A stretch of DNA of 64,000 bases from UBA288 sp050178135 (GCA_050178135.1 JBFXGJ010000006.1:1-64000), one strand, 5' to 3'; positions 49,651 through 58,730 are shown, numbered from the stretch's first letter. The notes: a model not told the origin generated them from the sequence alone. Translations and numbers: made by a program.

Positions 49651-50973
49651 TTAGAGTTCGTCCTCGCGTGTCCGCCGAACGGCGACGACACCGAGAGCGA
49701 CCAGTGCGATCCCGGCGATCGCGGCGAGAGCCATCATCCAGGCGCTGCCAAATATCGAACCAGGAGTCCCGATCGCCGCAGTCGTGTTGTTGATCACCGG
49801 CGATGAGGTCACCCTGCCGCCAAAGGCCCCATCAACGGTCGGTGTCTCGTCGACCGGCCAGTCGGCGCTCTCCTCGTCCAGCTCATCGTCGGTCCAGTTC
49901 GGGGCCCCACCGAGAGGGGAGGGGAGAGTCCGGTCGACCGAGGGCGTCTCCGCGGGTGTCTCCTCCTGGGTCGGCGTCTGGACCACACCTGTCTGGTAGG
50001 CGATCTGTCCAGGTGTCGTCGGGATTGGCGTCCAGGTCAACTCTGGAGTTGCAGTGGGTGTCGGAGTCACGGTAGTGACGGTGGTGGATGGGACTGTCGT
50101 ACTCTCGACGGTCACCTGTGTCCTGGTCGGGAGGGTGGTGAAGACCCGTAAAGGCAGGGTTGTCAGAACAGTTGTCACGACCGTTGTGGGCATCGGCGAT
50201 GGTATCGTCGTGGGTACGGATGTCGTAATAGTCGTTGGTATGGGCGTCGGAGGAGTGGCGCCGGGGGTGAGCTGGGGCCAGGCGGGAACTCCACCTGAGG
50301 CGATAGTGCTCTGCTGCACAGGCTGGACAACGATCGGAGCCTGGTAGGTGGTTGGCAACACCGGGGGTGGCGAGACCACCGAGGGTGGGATTGTTGGTAT
50401 CGGGGTGAACGTCCCGGGGGTCACGATGATCACCGTGGGCTGGCCCGCCGGAGGATTGTAGGTGCTCGCCACCGTCGTCGAAATCGTTGTCGGCTTCGCC
50501 ACCGTATCGCCTGTGATAGAGTACATCCCCTTGCCGGTGACGAACTTCACCGTATTTCCGTCCATGTCGTTGAGGTGGACGATCCGGACGAGTATCGGGG
50601 TGTCACCCGGACCGATCACCTTGAACTTCAGGACAGCGAGAGGATACGAGCCCCGGGGATAACCATTGGTGAAATCCCCTAGCATCATGTTCAGCTCGTG
50701 CGAGGAGAGGAGGCCGGCGACGGTGCTCCGGCCCACCTTGAAGTTGCACCCCTCGTATTTGAGCATCTCTGGGTTCCAGTCGAAATAGATCGAGATGTCC
50801 TTGGCAAGGGGGTTGAGGTTGTTGTCGAACATCACCTTGACCTCGACCGACTGGCCCGTCTTCCAGTTCGCCTCCGAAGGCGAGACCGAGATCTTTGCCA
50901 TACCTCCGGCAGCAGTGATCGAGACCATGCAGCAGAGCAGAAGGAGAATGAATGGTAGACAGCGACTCTTCAT
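49651..50973 (-). CDS. Secreted, membrane-anchored cohesin-like surface protein
   Basis: This is an envelope protein of 440 aa from ATG 50973. A signal peptide (MKSRCLPFILLLLCC) is followed by a domain of about 130 residues starting AKISVSPSEANWKTGQSVEVKV. It has FDWNPEMLKYEG and LAVLKFKVIG, the beta-sandwich pattern of cohesin-like domains. A long Thr/Pro/Val linker (about 165-345) would be highly O-glycosylated or extended. Near the C terminus a hydrophobic helix (MMALAAIAGIALVALGVVAV) with Arg-Arg after it anchors the protein. No dockerin partner is visible in the window. A role in cell-surface adhesion is plausible but unproven. Confidence 0.8.
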   Translation of the reverse strand: MKSRCLPFILLLLCCMVSITAAGGMAKISVSPSEANWKTGQSVEVKVMFDNNLNPLAKDISIYFDWNPEMLKYEGCNFKVGRSTVAGLLSSHELNMMLGDFTNGYPRGSYPLAVLKFKVIGPGDTPILVRIVHLNDMDGNTVKFVTGKGMYSITGDTVAKPTTISTTVASTYNPPAGQPTVIIVTPGTFTPIPTIPPSVVSPPPVLPTTYQAPIVVQPVQQSTIASGGVPAWPQLTPGATPPTPIPTTITTSVPTTIPSPMPTTVVTTVLTTLPLRVFTTLPTRTQVTVESTTVPSTTVTTVTPTPTATPELTWTPIPTTPGQIAYQTGVVQTPTQEETPAETPSVDRTLPSPLGGAPNWTDDELDEESADWPVDETPTVDGAFGGRVTSSPVINNTTAAIGTPGSIFGSAWMMALAAIAGIALVALGVVAVRRTREDEL

Positions 50974-51133
50974 GATCGGCTCCTGACCGGTGCCTTCAGG
51001 GGCACCGATCGAGTCCTCGCAGATTATAAAAGGGTTTTCTTGTAGGCTGAAGAAGGTTCCGCTCAAGGAACTCTGGATATCCTCTCCTTTCTCCTCAAAA
51101 CCGTGAAGTAGCTGCAGCACGAGTATAAGGAGC

Positions 51134-52741
51134 ATGACAGATACGGCGCCCGGACGGCGCGAAGATGAGACCGCTCCGGTCTCGGGCATGACCGAGCGCT
51201 TTGCGGCGCTCGGTATATCCGAGGCGATAGTCAAGGCGGTTGCAGCCCTCGGGTTCGAGGAGCCGACCCCTATCCAGCAGCAGGCGGTCCCGGCGGCTCT
51301 CGCTGGCCGCGATGTGGTTGGCCAGGCACAGACCGGCACAGGGAAGACAGCCGCCTTCGGTATGCCGCTCGTCGAGAAGGTGAACCCTTCCGACCGAAGT
51401 GTGCAGGCGATCATCCTCTGTCCAACTCGAGAACTCGCCGTGCAGGTGGCAGAAGAACTCTTTAAGCTCGCGCGCTATCGGCGAGGGATCACTGTCGTCC
51501 CCATTTATGGCGGACAGCCGATTGAACGACAGATGACGGTACTTCGCAAGGGGGCGCAGCTGGTGATCGGAACCCCGGGCCGTGTACTGGACCATATTCA
51601 CCGGGGGACCCTCTCGCTCGGATCGGTCAAGTTTGCCGTCCTGGACGAGGCCGATGAGATGCTCGACATGGGCTTCCGCGACGACATCACCGAGATTCTT
51701 GACACAACTCCCGCAGAACGACAGACTCTTCTCTTCTCTGCGACGATCTCACCCGAGATCCGCGATCTCGCGCGGCGGTATCTGCATGACCCGGTTGAGG
51801 TCCGAACGGTCCACCGCGAACTGACCGTGCCCCTGATAGAGCAGGTCTACTTCGAGGTTCGTGAGAACGAGAAACTGGAGGCCCTCTCCCGTCTTCTTGA
51901 CCTGAGCGAGGGCGGACGAGCGCTCGTCTTCTGTAACACCAAGCGAAATGTCGATGAGGTCGTCTCGCAGCTTCGCGCCCGGGGATACTCGGCGGAGGGG
52001 CTCCACGGCGATATGAAACAGAATCAGCGTGACCGTGTGATGGCCAGGTTCCGCCAGGGCGCCATCGATCTTCTTGTTGCGACTGATGTCGCTGCCCGAG
52101 GAATCGACGTCGAGGAGATCACAACGGTCTTCAACTACGATCTCCCTCAGGACGAGGAGTACTACGTGCATCGGATCGGCCGTACGGGCCGGGCAGGACG
52201 GACAGGTCAGGCGTTTACCTTTGTGACCGGCCGCGAGCACTGGAAGCTCCGGGACATCATGAAATACACGAAGACCAAGATCATCCAGCGACAGGTGCCG
52301 AGCCTCGCGGATGTCGAGGAGGTTCGCACGCACATGTTCGAAGACCGGCTGCGTCGCACGATCACCTCTGGTGGACTTGAGCGACATATCACCAGGATCG
52401 AACGGCTCATGCTCGAGGGGTTCTCCTCCCTTGATATCGCGGCCGCTCTTCTTCGGCTCCAGAGCGACGAGGAGACCGGGTCGACGGAGCTCGGGGGTCG
52501 GCCCCGCACCCCGGGAACCGTCCGGGTGTTCATCAGCGCCGGTAGAAACCAGGGCGTACGTCCGCGCGACATCCTCGGGGCCTTCGCCGGAGAGACAGGG
52601 ATCCCCGGAGAGCTGTTCGGCCTGATCGAGGTCGACGCGGACCGGTCTTCAATCGAGGTGCCGGAAGAGGAGGCGGACCGGGTCGTCAAGCTAATGTCCC
52701 GCCGGCGAATCAAGGGCAGGGGAATCGAGGTTACGCGTTGA
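51134..52741 (+). CDS. DEAD-box RNA helicase with DbpA-type RNA-binding domain
   Basis: This is an ATP-dependent RNA helicase of 535 aa. In order it has the Q motif EEPTPIQQQAVP, AQTGTGKTAAF (motif I), PTRELAVQ (Ia), DEADEMLDMGF (II), LFSATIS (III), TDVAARGIDVEE (V) and HRIGRTGRAGRTG (VI). Residues about 455-535 form a DbpA/CsdA-like RNA-binding domain (TVRVFISAGRNQGVRPRDILG, IEVDADRSSIEVPEEEADRVV). Relatives act in ribosome assembly and cold adaptation. It stands alone, with a T-run terminator after it. Confidence 0.95.
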   Translation: MTDTAPGRREDETAPVSGMTERFAALGISEAIVKAVAALGFEEPTPIQQQAVPAALAGRDVVGQAQTGTGKTAAFGMPLVEKVNPSDRSVQAIILCPTRELAVQVAEELFKLARYRRGITVVPIYGGQPIERQMTVLRKGAQLVIGTPGRVLDHIHRGTLSLGSVKFAVLDEADEMLDMGFRDDITEILDTTPAERQTLLFSATISPEIRDLARRYLHDPVEVRTVHRELTVPLIEQVYFEVRENEKLEALSRLLDLSEGGRALVFCNTKRNVDEVVSQLRARGYSAEGLHGDMKQNQRDRVMARFRQGAIDLLVATDVAARGIDVEEITTVFNYDLPQDEEYYVHRIGRTGRAGRTGQAFTFVTGREHWKLRDIMKYTKTKIIQRQVPSLADVEEVRTHMFEDRLRRTITSGGLERHITRIERLMLEGFSSLDIAAALLRLQSDEETGSTELGGRPRTPGTVRVFISAGRNQGVRPRDILGAFAGETGIPGELFGLIEVDADRSSIEVPEEEADRVVKLMSRRRIKGRGIEVTR

Positions 52742-52752
52742 TCCGAGCTCAA

Positions 52753-52763
52753 CCTTTTTTTCT
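52753..52763 (+). terminator. T-run after the DEAD-box helicase
   Basis: Seven T at 52755-52761, 13 bp after the helicase stop codon. Confidence 0.55.
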
Positions 52764-52789
52764 CTCCGTGATCATTGCGATGCAATAGA

Positions 52790-53471
52790 CCCGGACGACC
52801 CCCCTCAAGGAACAACAGAAGTTGCTCGAGGAGTTCGAGAGATGAACCGAATGGTCCATGGCCCTCCTCGCTATTGCCTCGATCGTGCTGCCAGTCTTCG
52901 AATCTACTGTACATACATCACCCTCGGTTGAGGTTGCGACGAATGTCATCTGGATCATCCTCCTTCTCGTGTTTGCCTTTTGGCTTGCATTGACCTCGAA
53001 CCGGCGCAGAGTTTTCGTCGCGACCTGGCTCACGATTGTGTCGCCCATCGTGCCTGCCCTTAGTCTCCTCCGCGTCGCCACGATCCTTCGAGCTTGGTTC
53101 GGAGCCTTCGGCTGGCCCGGATCATCACCGGGCTGAACCGGGGCATGCAGTTCTGACGGGGAGCCCTCGATAATCGGTTCCTTCCATACTTTGTCATCGT
53201 CTCGGGCATGGTGGGGGCGGCCAGCACAACCGGGATCTTCGCCTTCGAGCACGAGACGAATCCGGTTTTGCTCCCTCGGTGACGCCCTCAGGTGGAGCGG
53301 AGTGACTATGATCGCGCTCGGGTCGCCTCCCATCTCCTCGCGTTTCTCCTCGGGATCTACCCGTTCTCGGTCTTCGGGTGAATGACCGAAGCCCTCCCTC
53401 CGTTCTTTATCGAGCACGATACGAGGGAGGACCGGATGTCACACACCGTTATTGAGGAGGAACGCCAATAA
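52790..53471 (+). pseudogene. Degraded voltage-gated-type ion channel gene
   Basis: Pieces in all three frames join into one ion-channel protein. LLEEFER is followed by a TGA at 52843 where Trp is expected, then TEWSMALLAIASIVLPVFE and VIWIILLLVFAFWLALTSNRRR in the same frame. After a frameshift near 53095 comes SLRLARIITGLNRGMQF, then TGA, then FLPYFVIVSGMV. After another shift near 53265 comes GDALRWSGVTMIALGS, the pore helix and a degenerate filter. After loss of the rest of the filter come AFLLGIYPFSVFG, a stop, and finally FFIEHDTREDRM to the TAA at 53469. At least three stops and three frameshifts make it non-functional. Confidence 0.85.
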
Positions 53472-53480
53472 ACAGAGCAG

Positions 53481-54641
53481 ATGGAGCGCTATGACTGCGT
53501 CGTTGTCGGTGCCGGCCCAGTCGGAGCGGCGGCGGCGGAGCGGGCAGCATCACTCGGACTCTCGACTCTGGTCCTGGAAGAACACGGAACCATCGGTCAT
53601 CCGGTGCAGTGCGCAGGCCTCCTTTCCGCGGCAGCTCTCGCAGAATGCCTCGTCTCGGATCGGCCCGTCAGGAACCGGGTCCAGGGAGCCCGGGTCGTCT
53701 CCGACCTTGGCGGTGAGCTGGTCTTCGATGCAGGATGCACCAAGGCACTCGTCGTGGACCGGGGGGAGCTCGACCGGGAGATGGCCCAGGCTGCCGCCTA
53801 TGCCGGGGCCGAGTTCCGACTCAAGAGCCCGGTCCGGCGCGTCGAGGGCAATCGTGTCGTCACGGGCGGACCCAGGGCCTCTGAGATCGGGTTCGAGGTA
53901 CTGATCGCCGCCGACGGACCGAGAGGTACCATCGCCCGATCGCTCGGTATGGAACGGGCTCCCACCCACCTGGGCGGCGTCCAGGCGGACATCCTTCTCC
54001 CGGAGGCGATCGAAACCCATCTGGTTGAGATCTACCCGAACGCCGCTCCCGAGTTCTTCGCCTGGTGCATCCCTGTCTCCGACCGCATCGTCAGGGTCGG
54101 GCTCTGCGGCGAGACGGGGGTCCATGACCTGTTTCAGGCGTTCCGAGCCCGGTGGCAGGGATCTGTTATCCATTTGGTCTCCGGCACAATCCCCCTGGGC
54201 ACCATGCCGAAAAGTTACGGCAAGCGAACGCTTTTCGCCGGAGACGCGGCAGGACTAGCAAAGCCCACCTCTGGCGGGGGAATCTATACTGGTGTTCGTT
54301 CCGGTCGATACGCGGCAGATACGGCCGCCACCTGCCTGGAAGCGGGACATGTCTCCGACGAGGCGCTATCCGCCTACGAGGAACGCTGGAAGGCAGACTT
54401 CGGACGAGAGCTCGCTCTTGGGTACCGTCTCCAGATGGTCCGTCGACGTGTCACCCCCGAAGAGATCGATCGGCTCCTGAACGCCTTCGGCAACCCCAGG
54501 GTGATCCAGGCGATAATCGCGCACGGGGACATGGACCGTCCGAGCGCCCTCCTCGCTCGCCTCTGCCGGATGCCGGCCCTGTGGCCCGTCCTGCCCATCC
54601 TGATGCGCCTCGGGATCGCAGAGATCGTTGGCCGTGACTGA
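53481..54641 (+). CDS. Geranylgeranyl reductase family protein
   Basis: This is an FAD-dependent reductase of 386 aa that likely saturates isoprenoid chains of archaeal ether lipids or a quinone-like carrier. It has the N-terminal FAD motif YDCVVVGAGPVGAAAAERAA, then EEHGTIGHPVQCAGL, LIAADGPRGTIAR and LFAGDAAGLAKPTSGGGIYTGV. PEFFAWCIPV corresponds to the family's aromatic substrate-pocket motif. It starts 10 bp after the channel pseudogene. Other members of the family act on chlorophyll, so the exact substrate is inferred from the archaeal background. Confidence 0.88.
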   Translation: MERYDCVVVGAGPVGAAAAERAASLGLSTLVLEEHGTIGHPVQCAGLLSAAALAECLVSDRPVRNRVQGARVVSDLGGELVFDAGCTKALVVDRGELDREMAQAAAYAGAEFRLKSPVRRVEGNRVVTGGPRASEIGFEVLIAADGPRGTIARSLGMERAPTHLGGVQADILLPEAIETHLVEIYPNAAPEFFAWCIPVSDRIVRVGLCGETGVHDLFQAFRARWQGSVIHLVSGTIPLGTMPKSYGKRTLFAGDAAGLAKPTSGGGIYTGVRSGRYAADTAATCLEAGHVSDEALSAYEERWKADFGRELALGYRLQMVRRRVTPEEIDRLLNAFGNPRVIQAIIAHGDMDRPSALLARLCRMPALWPVLPILMRLGIAEIVGRD

Positions 54642-54654
54642 ACCGGGTTTGATA

Positions 54655-54674
54655 TTAAAAAGGAACCTTTTTCT
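54655..54674 (+). terminator. Hairpin/T-run terminator after the reductase gene
   Basis: AAAAAGG (54657-54663), AA, CCTTTTT (54666-54672) is a perfect inverted repeat ending in T-rich sequence, about 15 bp after the stop codon. Confidence 0.5.
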
Positions 54675-54724
54675 CTAATCGGATAATACAATCATTCGGA
54701 TACGTAACACAAAGTGGTGATATT

Positions 54725-55363
54725 GTGCACATTCCCGATTCTTTCATACCCATCACTCAGGGTGCGGTCTACTGGATCATCGCCCTGATCTTCATCGCCC
54801 TGGCCCTTCGTTGGGTCAAGAACGAGATGAGCGAGGAAAAAGTCCCGCTCGTCGCAGTACTGGCTGCCGGCGTATTCGCGCTCCAGGCGTTCAACCTCCC
54901 GGTGACAATGGGGACGAGCGGGCACCTGGTTGGTGGGGCGCTCGTCGCGATCGTGCTCGGGTCGCCGTTCGCTGCGATCTTCGTCCTCTCTCTCGTCCTT
55001 ATCATCCAGGGGGTCCTTTTCGGTGACGGCGGCATCACCGTCATGGGTGCGAACATCGTTAACATGGGCGTTATCGGCGGATTCGTCGGGTACTATGGGT
55101 ACCATGGGCTCCTTTCAGTCACCCGGAACATCTACACCTCCGCCGCGGGCGCTGCCTGGCTCGCCTGCTTTATCCCTGCCCTCTGCGCCTCTGTCGAGCT
55201 GGCGATCGCCGGAACCTTCCCGCTTGTCCCCGGAATGATCAGCATGGGGATCTACCACGCCATCATCGGCGTGATAGAGGCAGGCATCACGGCAGTGGTC
55301 CTCGGACTCATTGTCAACTCGCGCCCGGACATTCTCGAACAATCGAAGGGAGCTCCGGCATGA
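54725..55363 (+). CDS. cbiM: Cobalt/nickel ECF transporter substrate-binding component
   Basis: CbiM captures Co2+ (or Ni2+) for the energy-coupling transporter. It is a 212-residue membrane protein with about six or seven helices. The N terminus MHIPD matters because Met1 and His2 are metal ligands in the family. NLPVTMGTSGHLVGGALVAIVLG carries the conserved metal-site His. The start codon is GTG at 54725. It overlaps cbiN by 4 nt. The cobalamin operon in the same window supports cobalt as the metal, though nickel for F430 is possible. Confidence 0.93.
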   Translation: MHIPDSFIPITQGAVYWIIALIFIALALRWVKNEMSEEKVPLVAVLAAGVFALQAFNLPVTMGTSGHLVGGALVAIVLGSPFAAIFVLSLVLIIQGVLFGDGGITVMGANIVNMGVIGGFVGYYGYHGLLSVTRNIYTSAAGAAWLACFIPALCASVELAIAGTFPLVPGMISMGIYHAIIGVIEAGITAVVLGLIVNSRPDILEQSKGAPA

Positions 55364-55707
55364 TCTCGAACCGTTCCTTCCTCGCCCTCGGTCTCGTCCT
55401 TGCGCTGATTGTCGGGGTTGCCGCCGTCTTCCTGGCATCGGGCGATCCCGACGGGCTCGACAGTACCGCCCTGGTCGTGCAGGGCCAGAAGGAGCTTACG
55501 CAGCCGGCGAACCCGGATGCCGAGGTGGATGAGTCCGCTCTTCCCGGAGAGTTCGAGTACTCGGCCCCCTTCCCCGACTACACCATTGAAGGAGCGACGA
55601 AGATGACCGACACCGTGCTGGTCGTGGTTGGCACCCTGATCGCCGTCCTCCTCGTCTTTGCGCTTGGCAAGAGCCTGAAGGTGTTCAGCCGGACCCGATC
55701 ATCATAA
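55360..55707 (+). CDS. cbiN: Cobalt transport accessory protein (PDGLE/CbiN-like)
   Basis: CbiN is a small membrane subunit required with CbiM for metal loading. It has 115 aa: a first helix (residues about 7-26), an extracellular loop beginning SGDPDGLDSTAL, which holds the diagnostic P-D-G-L-(E/D) motif, FPDYTIEG, and a second helix (TVLVVVGTLIAVLLVFALG). It is coupled to cbiM by a 4-nt overlap and followed by cbiO after 40 bp. Confidence 0.9.
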   Translation: MISNRSFLALGLVLALIVGVAAVFLASGDPDGLDSTALVVQGQKELTQPANPDAEVDESALPGEFEYSAPFPDYTIEGATKMTDTVLVVVGTLIAVLLVFALGKSLKVFSRTRSS

Positions 55708-55747
55708 TATTTCCCTTTTTCATACCGATCCAGTATAGGGCCGGATC

Positions 55748-56587
55748 ATGCACCTCATTGAGACCGTCAACCTCTCGTACGCTTACCGCGATAACGTGAG
55801 GGCGCTCGACAGCGTGAATTTCGTCGCTCCCCGGAATCTGAGGATCGCGGTAATCGGTCCCAACGGGGCCGGGAAGTCCACGCTCTTCCGGCACCTGAAC
55901 GGAGTGATCATGGCCCAGCCAGGCCAGGTGCTGGTGCGCGGGGAGCCGATCACGAAGAAGAACCTCAAGGAGGTGCGCAAGTTTGTCGGCGTCGTATTCC
56001 AGAACCCCGACGACCAGATCTTCGCCCCAACGGTAGAGCAGGACGTTGCCTTTGGTCCCACCAACCTCGGACTGGACGAGAAGACGGTGATGCACCGGGT
56101 CGACGAAGCACTGGGCCTGCTCGATATTGGGTATCTACGGCACCGCGCCCCGCACCACCTTTCTGGCGGCGAGAAGAAACGGGTCGCGATCGCTGGCGTC
56201 CTTGCGATGGAACCGGGAGTGCTCGTGATGGACGAGCCGACGGCTGGCCTGGACCCCCGTGGACGGGATGACCTGGTCCGTTTCGTCAACTCGCTCTGGG
56301 CCCAGTACGGCATGACGGTGATCTTCTCGACCCACGAACTCGACCTGGTCACCCGTATGGCCGATTACATATACGTGATGGACCAGGGCCGGATCCTCAC
56401 CCAGGGAACGGTCCCCGAGGTCTTTGAGCAGGAGGAGATGCTCCAGCGAATCCGGCTCGACCTGCCGGTGATCCCGAAACTCTGCCGCTCGCTGCGCCGG
56501 CGGGGTGCCAGTATACCTGTGGCGTACACCTTCGAGGAGGCAGAGGCATCACTCGCCGCCGTCCTCTCCCTCCGCCCGCGGCCATGA
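55748..56587 (+). CDS. cbiO: Cobalt/nickel ECF transporter ATP-binding protein
   Basis: This is the ATPase of the CbiMNQO importer, 279 aa. It has Walker A GPNGAGKSTLF (about residue 39), Q-loop VFQNPDDQIFAPTVEQDVAFGP (the ECF-type Q-loop), signature LSGGEKKRVAIAG, Walker B VLVMDEPTAGLDP and H-loop STHELDL. A single ABC domain is expected to work as a homodimer, unlike the fused two-domain ATPase at 25151. It overlaps cbiQ by 4 nt. Confidence 0.95.
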   Translation: MHLIETVNLSYAYRDNVRALDSVNFVAPRNLRIAVIGPNGAGKSTLFRHLNGVIMAQPGQVLVRGEPITKKNLKEVRKFVGVVFQNPDDQIFAPTVEQDVAFGPTNLGLDEKTVMHRVDEALGLLDIGYLRHRAPHHLSGGEKKRVAIAGVLAMEPGVLVMDEPTAGLDPRGRDDLVRFVNSLWAQYGMTVIFSTHELDLVTRMADYIYVMDQGRILTQGTVPEVFEQEEMLQRIRLDLPVIPKLCRSLRRRGASIPVAYTFEEAEASLAAVLSLRPRP

Positions 56588-57399
56588 TCGAGGACCTCTT
56601 CGAGATTGAGCGCCTGGCCTACGGAGATAGCCTGGTGCACCGCCTCGACGCGCGGGTCAAGTTGGTCGTCACCTTCGGGGCGATCATCGCCCTCGTCGCC
56701 TATCCGGTCGACCCCTCCGTCTACCACGTCGCTCTCGTCTTCGCCATGCTCCTCGGGCTTCTCCTCGCCGTCTCTCGGATCACGCTCCGCTCCTTTTTGG
56801 TGAGGGTCCTCGTCATTCTTCCCTTCGGCCTCTCAATCCTCCTCTTCCAGGTCCTGTTTCCCCCCACCCCGTTCCCGACCACGACCCTGCTGGCCGAGCT
56901 TCCGTTCGGAGTGCTCATCTCGGCGGAGGCTCTTGTGAAGGCATCGATGATCGGCGTTCGGTTCGTTCTCTGTATCGGTTTCATCATCTTGCTCTCATCG
57001 ACGACCAGGATCCAGGACCTCCTCGAGGGAGCTCGCCGCCTCGGTTTTCCCTCGGAGTTTACCCTGATCCTCGGCATGATGACCCGGTACCTCTTTGTCT
57101 TCGGCCAGATGTATCTCCGCATTAAAAATGCGCTCTCCACGCGGTGCTTCGACCCCTTCGACCGGTCCCTGCCGTATGGATACCGCATTCGCCAGCTCGG
57201 CAACACGATCGGGACCATGTTCATCCGCTCGTACGAGCAGGGGGAAAGGACCTATACGGCCATGCTCTGCCGCGGGTACGGCAAGGACGCCTTTCTCTTC
57301 GTGCCGAAGAAAGTTCTCGCGTATTCGGAGTGGGGGATTCTCATTGCCTGTATGGCAGTCATTATCGGCGGTCCGCTGGCTGTCCACCACTTCTTCTGA
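56584..57399 (+). CDS. cbiQ: Cobalt/nickel ECF transporter transmembrane component
   Basis: This T component of the CbiMNQO transporter has 271 aa and about five helices. The N terminus has SLVHRLDARVKLVVTFGAI, the family's D-(A/P)-R-x-K-L motif. The ATPase-coupling segments with A-R-x/S-R type motifs lie in MTRYLFVFGQMYLRIKNALSTRCF and MFIRSYEQGERTYTAMLCRGYG. The gene order M-N-O-Q differs from the common M-N-Q-O. It is the last gene of the unit; the phosphatase gene follows after 63 bp. Confidence 0.93.
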   Translation: MIEDLFEIERLAYGDSLVHRLDARVKLVVTFGAIIALVAYPVDPSVYHVALVFAMLLGLLLAVSRITLRSFLVRVLVILPFGLSILLFQVLFPPTPFPTTTLLAELPFGVLISAEALVKASMIGVRFVLCIGFIILLSSTTRIQDLLEGARRLGFPSEFTLILGMMTRYLFVFGQMYLRIKNALSTRCFDPFDRSLPYGYRIRQLGNTIGTMFIRSYEQGERTYTAMLCRGYGKDAFLFVPKKVLAYSEWGILIACMAVIIGGPLAVHHFF

Positions 57400-57462
57400 T
57401 GCCGGCCACATCAAGGTTCATATCTCGTCCGTTCATACCCTCTGCATGTATCAGAGGGGCAG

Positions 57463-58206
57463 ATGAGAAGGGTTCTCAGGACTGGTTGGCTGACTGATCC
57501 GGGACGGAGAAGGAAGACCAACGAGGATGCAGTCTTCGCCGATCCCACGAAAGGTATCTTTGTCGTCGCTGACGGCCTGGGGGGCCTGCCTGGTGGGGAT
57601 GTTGCGAGCCGAATCGCCATTAAGCAGATCGCTGAAGTCCTCTCCGGGAAAAAGACGAAGGACACGCCCGAGAAGTGCGTACGGGCTGCAATCGCCCTCG
57701 CCGGTGATGCCGTTGGGGAGCGGGCAGCAAACGATGCCTCTCTCCGAGGAATGAGGACAACCGTCGTCCTCATCTTTGTAACCTTAGACGGTCCGTTATT
57801 CGTGGCACATGTGGGGGATAGCCGCGCCTATCTCCTCCGCGACGAGCGATTGGAGGTTCTGACGAGGGACCACTCTGTGGTCCAAGAACTGCTCGACTCC
57901 GGCCGGATATCGGCGGAGGCAGCCAGGTACCACCCGCAGCGAAACGTGATCACACGGTCCCTGGGGCAGTCAGGGAATGCGGACCCGGATCTCAGGGCAA
58001 TCGACCGCAGGCCCGGTGACCGGTTCCTCCTCTGCTCCGACGGTCTCACGACGATGCTCGCCGACCCAGAGATAGAAGCGGTGCTCACTCGCTATGGAGA
58101 GCCGATGCGATGCTGTCGGGAACTGGTTAACCGGGCAAACGACCGGGGTGGTCTGGACAACATCACCGTGGTCGTGATCGATGAGCCCGGTGAGCCTTTA
58201 AAGTAA
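57463..58206 (+). CDS. PP2C-family protein phosphatase
   Basis: This is a metal-dependent Ser/Thr phosphatase of 247 aa, similar in layout to bacterial Stp/PrpC. The motifs are in order: DPGRRRKTNEDAVFAD, VVADGLGGLPGGDVAS (metal-binding Asp and Gly), VAHVGDSRAYLLRD, LTRDHSVVQEL, LLCSDGLTTML and DNITVVVI with the last metal Asp. All metal ligands appear present. PP2C enzymes are patchy in archaea, and no partner kinase or FHA protein is seen nearby. AGAGGGG precedes the start. Confidence 0.92.
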   Translation: MRRVLRTGWLTDPGRRRKTNEDAVFADPTKGIFVVADGLGGLPGGDVASRIAIKQIAEVLSGKKTKDTPEKCVRAAIALAGDAVGERAANDASLRGMRTTVVLIFVTLDGPLFVAHVGDSRAYLLRDERLEVLTRDHSVVQELLDSGRISAEAARYHPQRNVITRSLGQSGNADPDLRAIDRRPGDRFLLCSDGLTTMLADPEIEAVLTRYGEPMRCCRELVNRANDRGGLDNITVVVIDEPGEPLK

Positions 58207-58309
58207 ACGACCCCTCGGAGACACTCCCGCCGAGGAAGCCGGCATCTCTTCCCCGGCAGCGGGGATCCCCTCCGGCAGCCATATTTGGGAGGGGGGAGTA
58301 TGCTAACTC
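58207..58309. other. Short intergenic stretch, nothing recognised
   Basis: These 103 bp lie between the phosphatase and the small hypothetical gene. The GGGAGGGGGGAGTATGC at 58289-58305 could contain the ribosome binding site of the next gene. Confidence 0.35.
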
Positions 58310-58618
58310 ATGGTGTCGAAGTTCGGACGCGGTTTCATCACCAACCTCATGCAGATCGAACGGCATCTCTGCCTGCCACCCGAACAGGCGTTCTATGGTC
58401 TTGCTGATCACCTGGACGAGCTGATCCTGCCGGGCCAGTTTCGCGGCACCGAGGTCGAGGAGCTCCTCACCCTGCTCAGGAAACGGATCCTCTGGCACCA
58501 GGTGGGCACAGTCGACCGCGAGGAGTTGCCCGAGATCAAGAGGCTCTTCGCCCGTCTCTGCGTCGCCGTTGACCGGGCACTCGGGATCGATGACGCCGCC
58601 GTCGGATCGTTCGACTGA
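58310..58618 (+). CDS. Hypothetical protein, 102 aa
   Basis: I do not recognise the family. The protein is mostly helical, with NLMQIERHLCLPPEQAFYGLADHLDELILP, VEELLTLLRKRILWHQVG and PEIKRLFARLCVAVDRALG, and ends in an acidic tail. It looks like a compact soluble helical domain. G-rich sequence lies just before the ATG. It sits between the PP2C gene and gyrB, with no overlap to either. No catalytic motif is visible. Confidence 0.75.
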   Translation: MVSKFGRGFITNLMQIERHLCLPPEQAFYGLADHLDELILPGQFRGTEVEELLTLLRKRILWHQVGTVDREELPEIKRLFARLCVAVDRALGIDDAAVGSFD

Positions 58619-58717
58619 AAGCGGATTGAAAGACCCACAATCACTCTCGTTTTTCCAAATCTCCGGGGAACCAACCCTCCCAGGTTCTTCGATCGGGATC
58701 TATAAGAGCTCTGAAGA

Positions 58718-58730
58718 ACAATATATAGTT
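58718..58730 (+). promoter_or_regulatory. TATA-like element of gyrBA
   Basis: CAATATATAGTT at 58719-58730 lies about 50 bp before the gyrB ATG, predicting a start of transcription near 58750. Confidence 0.5.
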
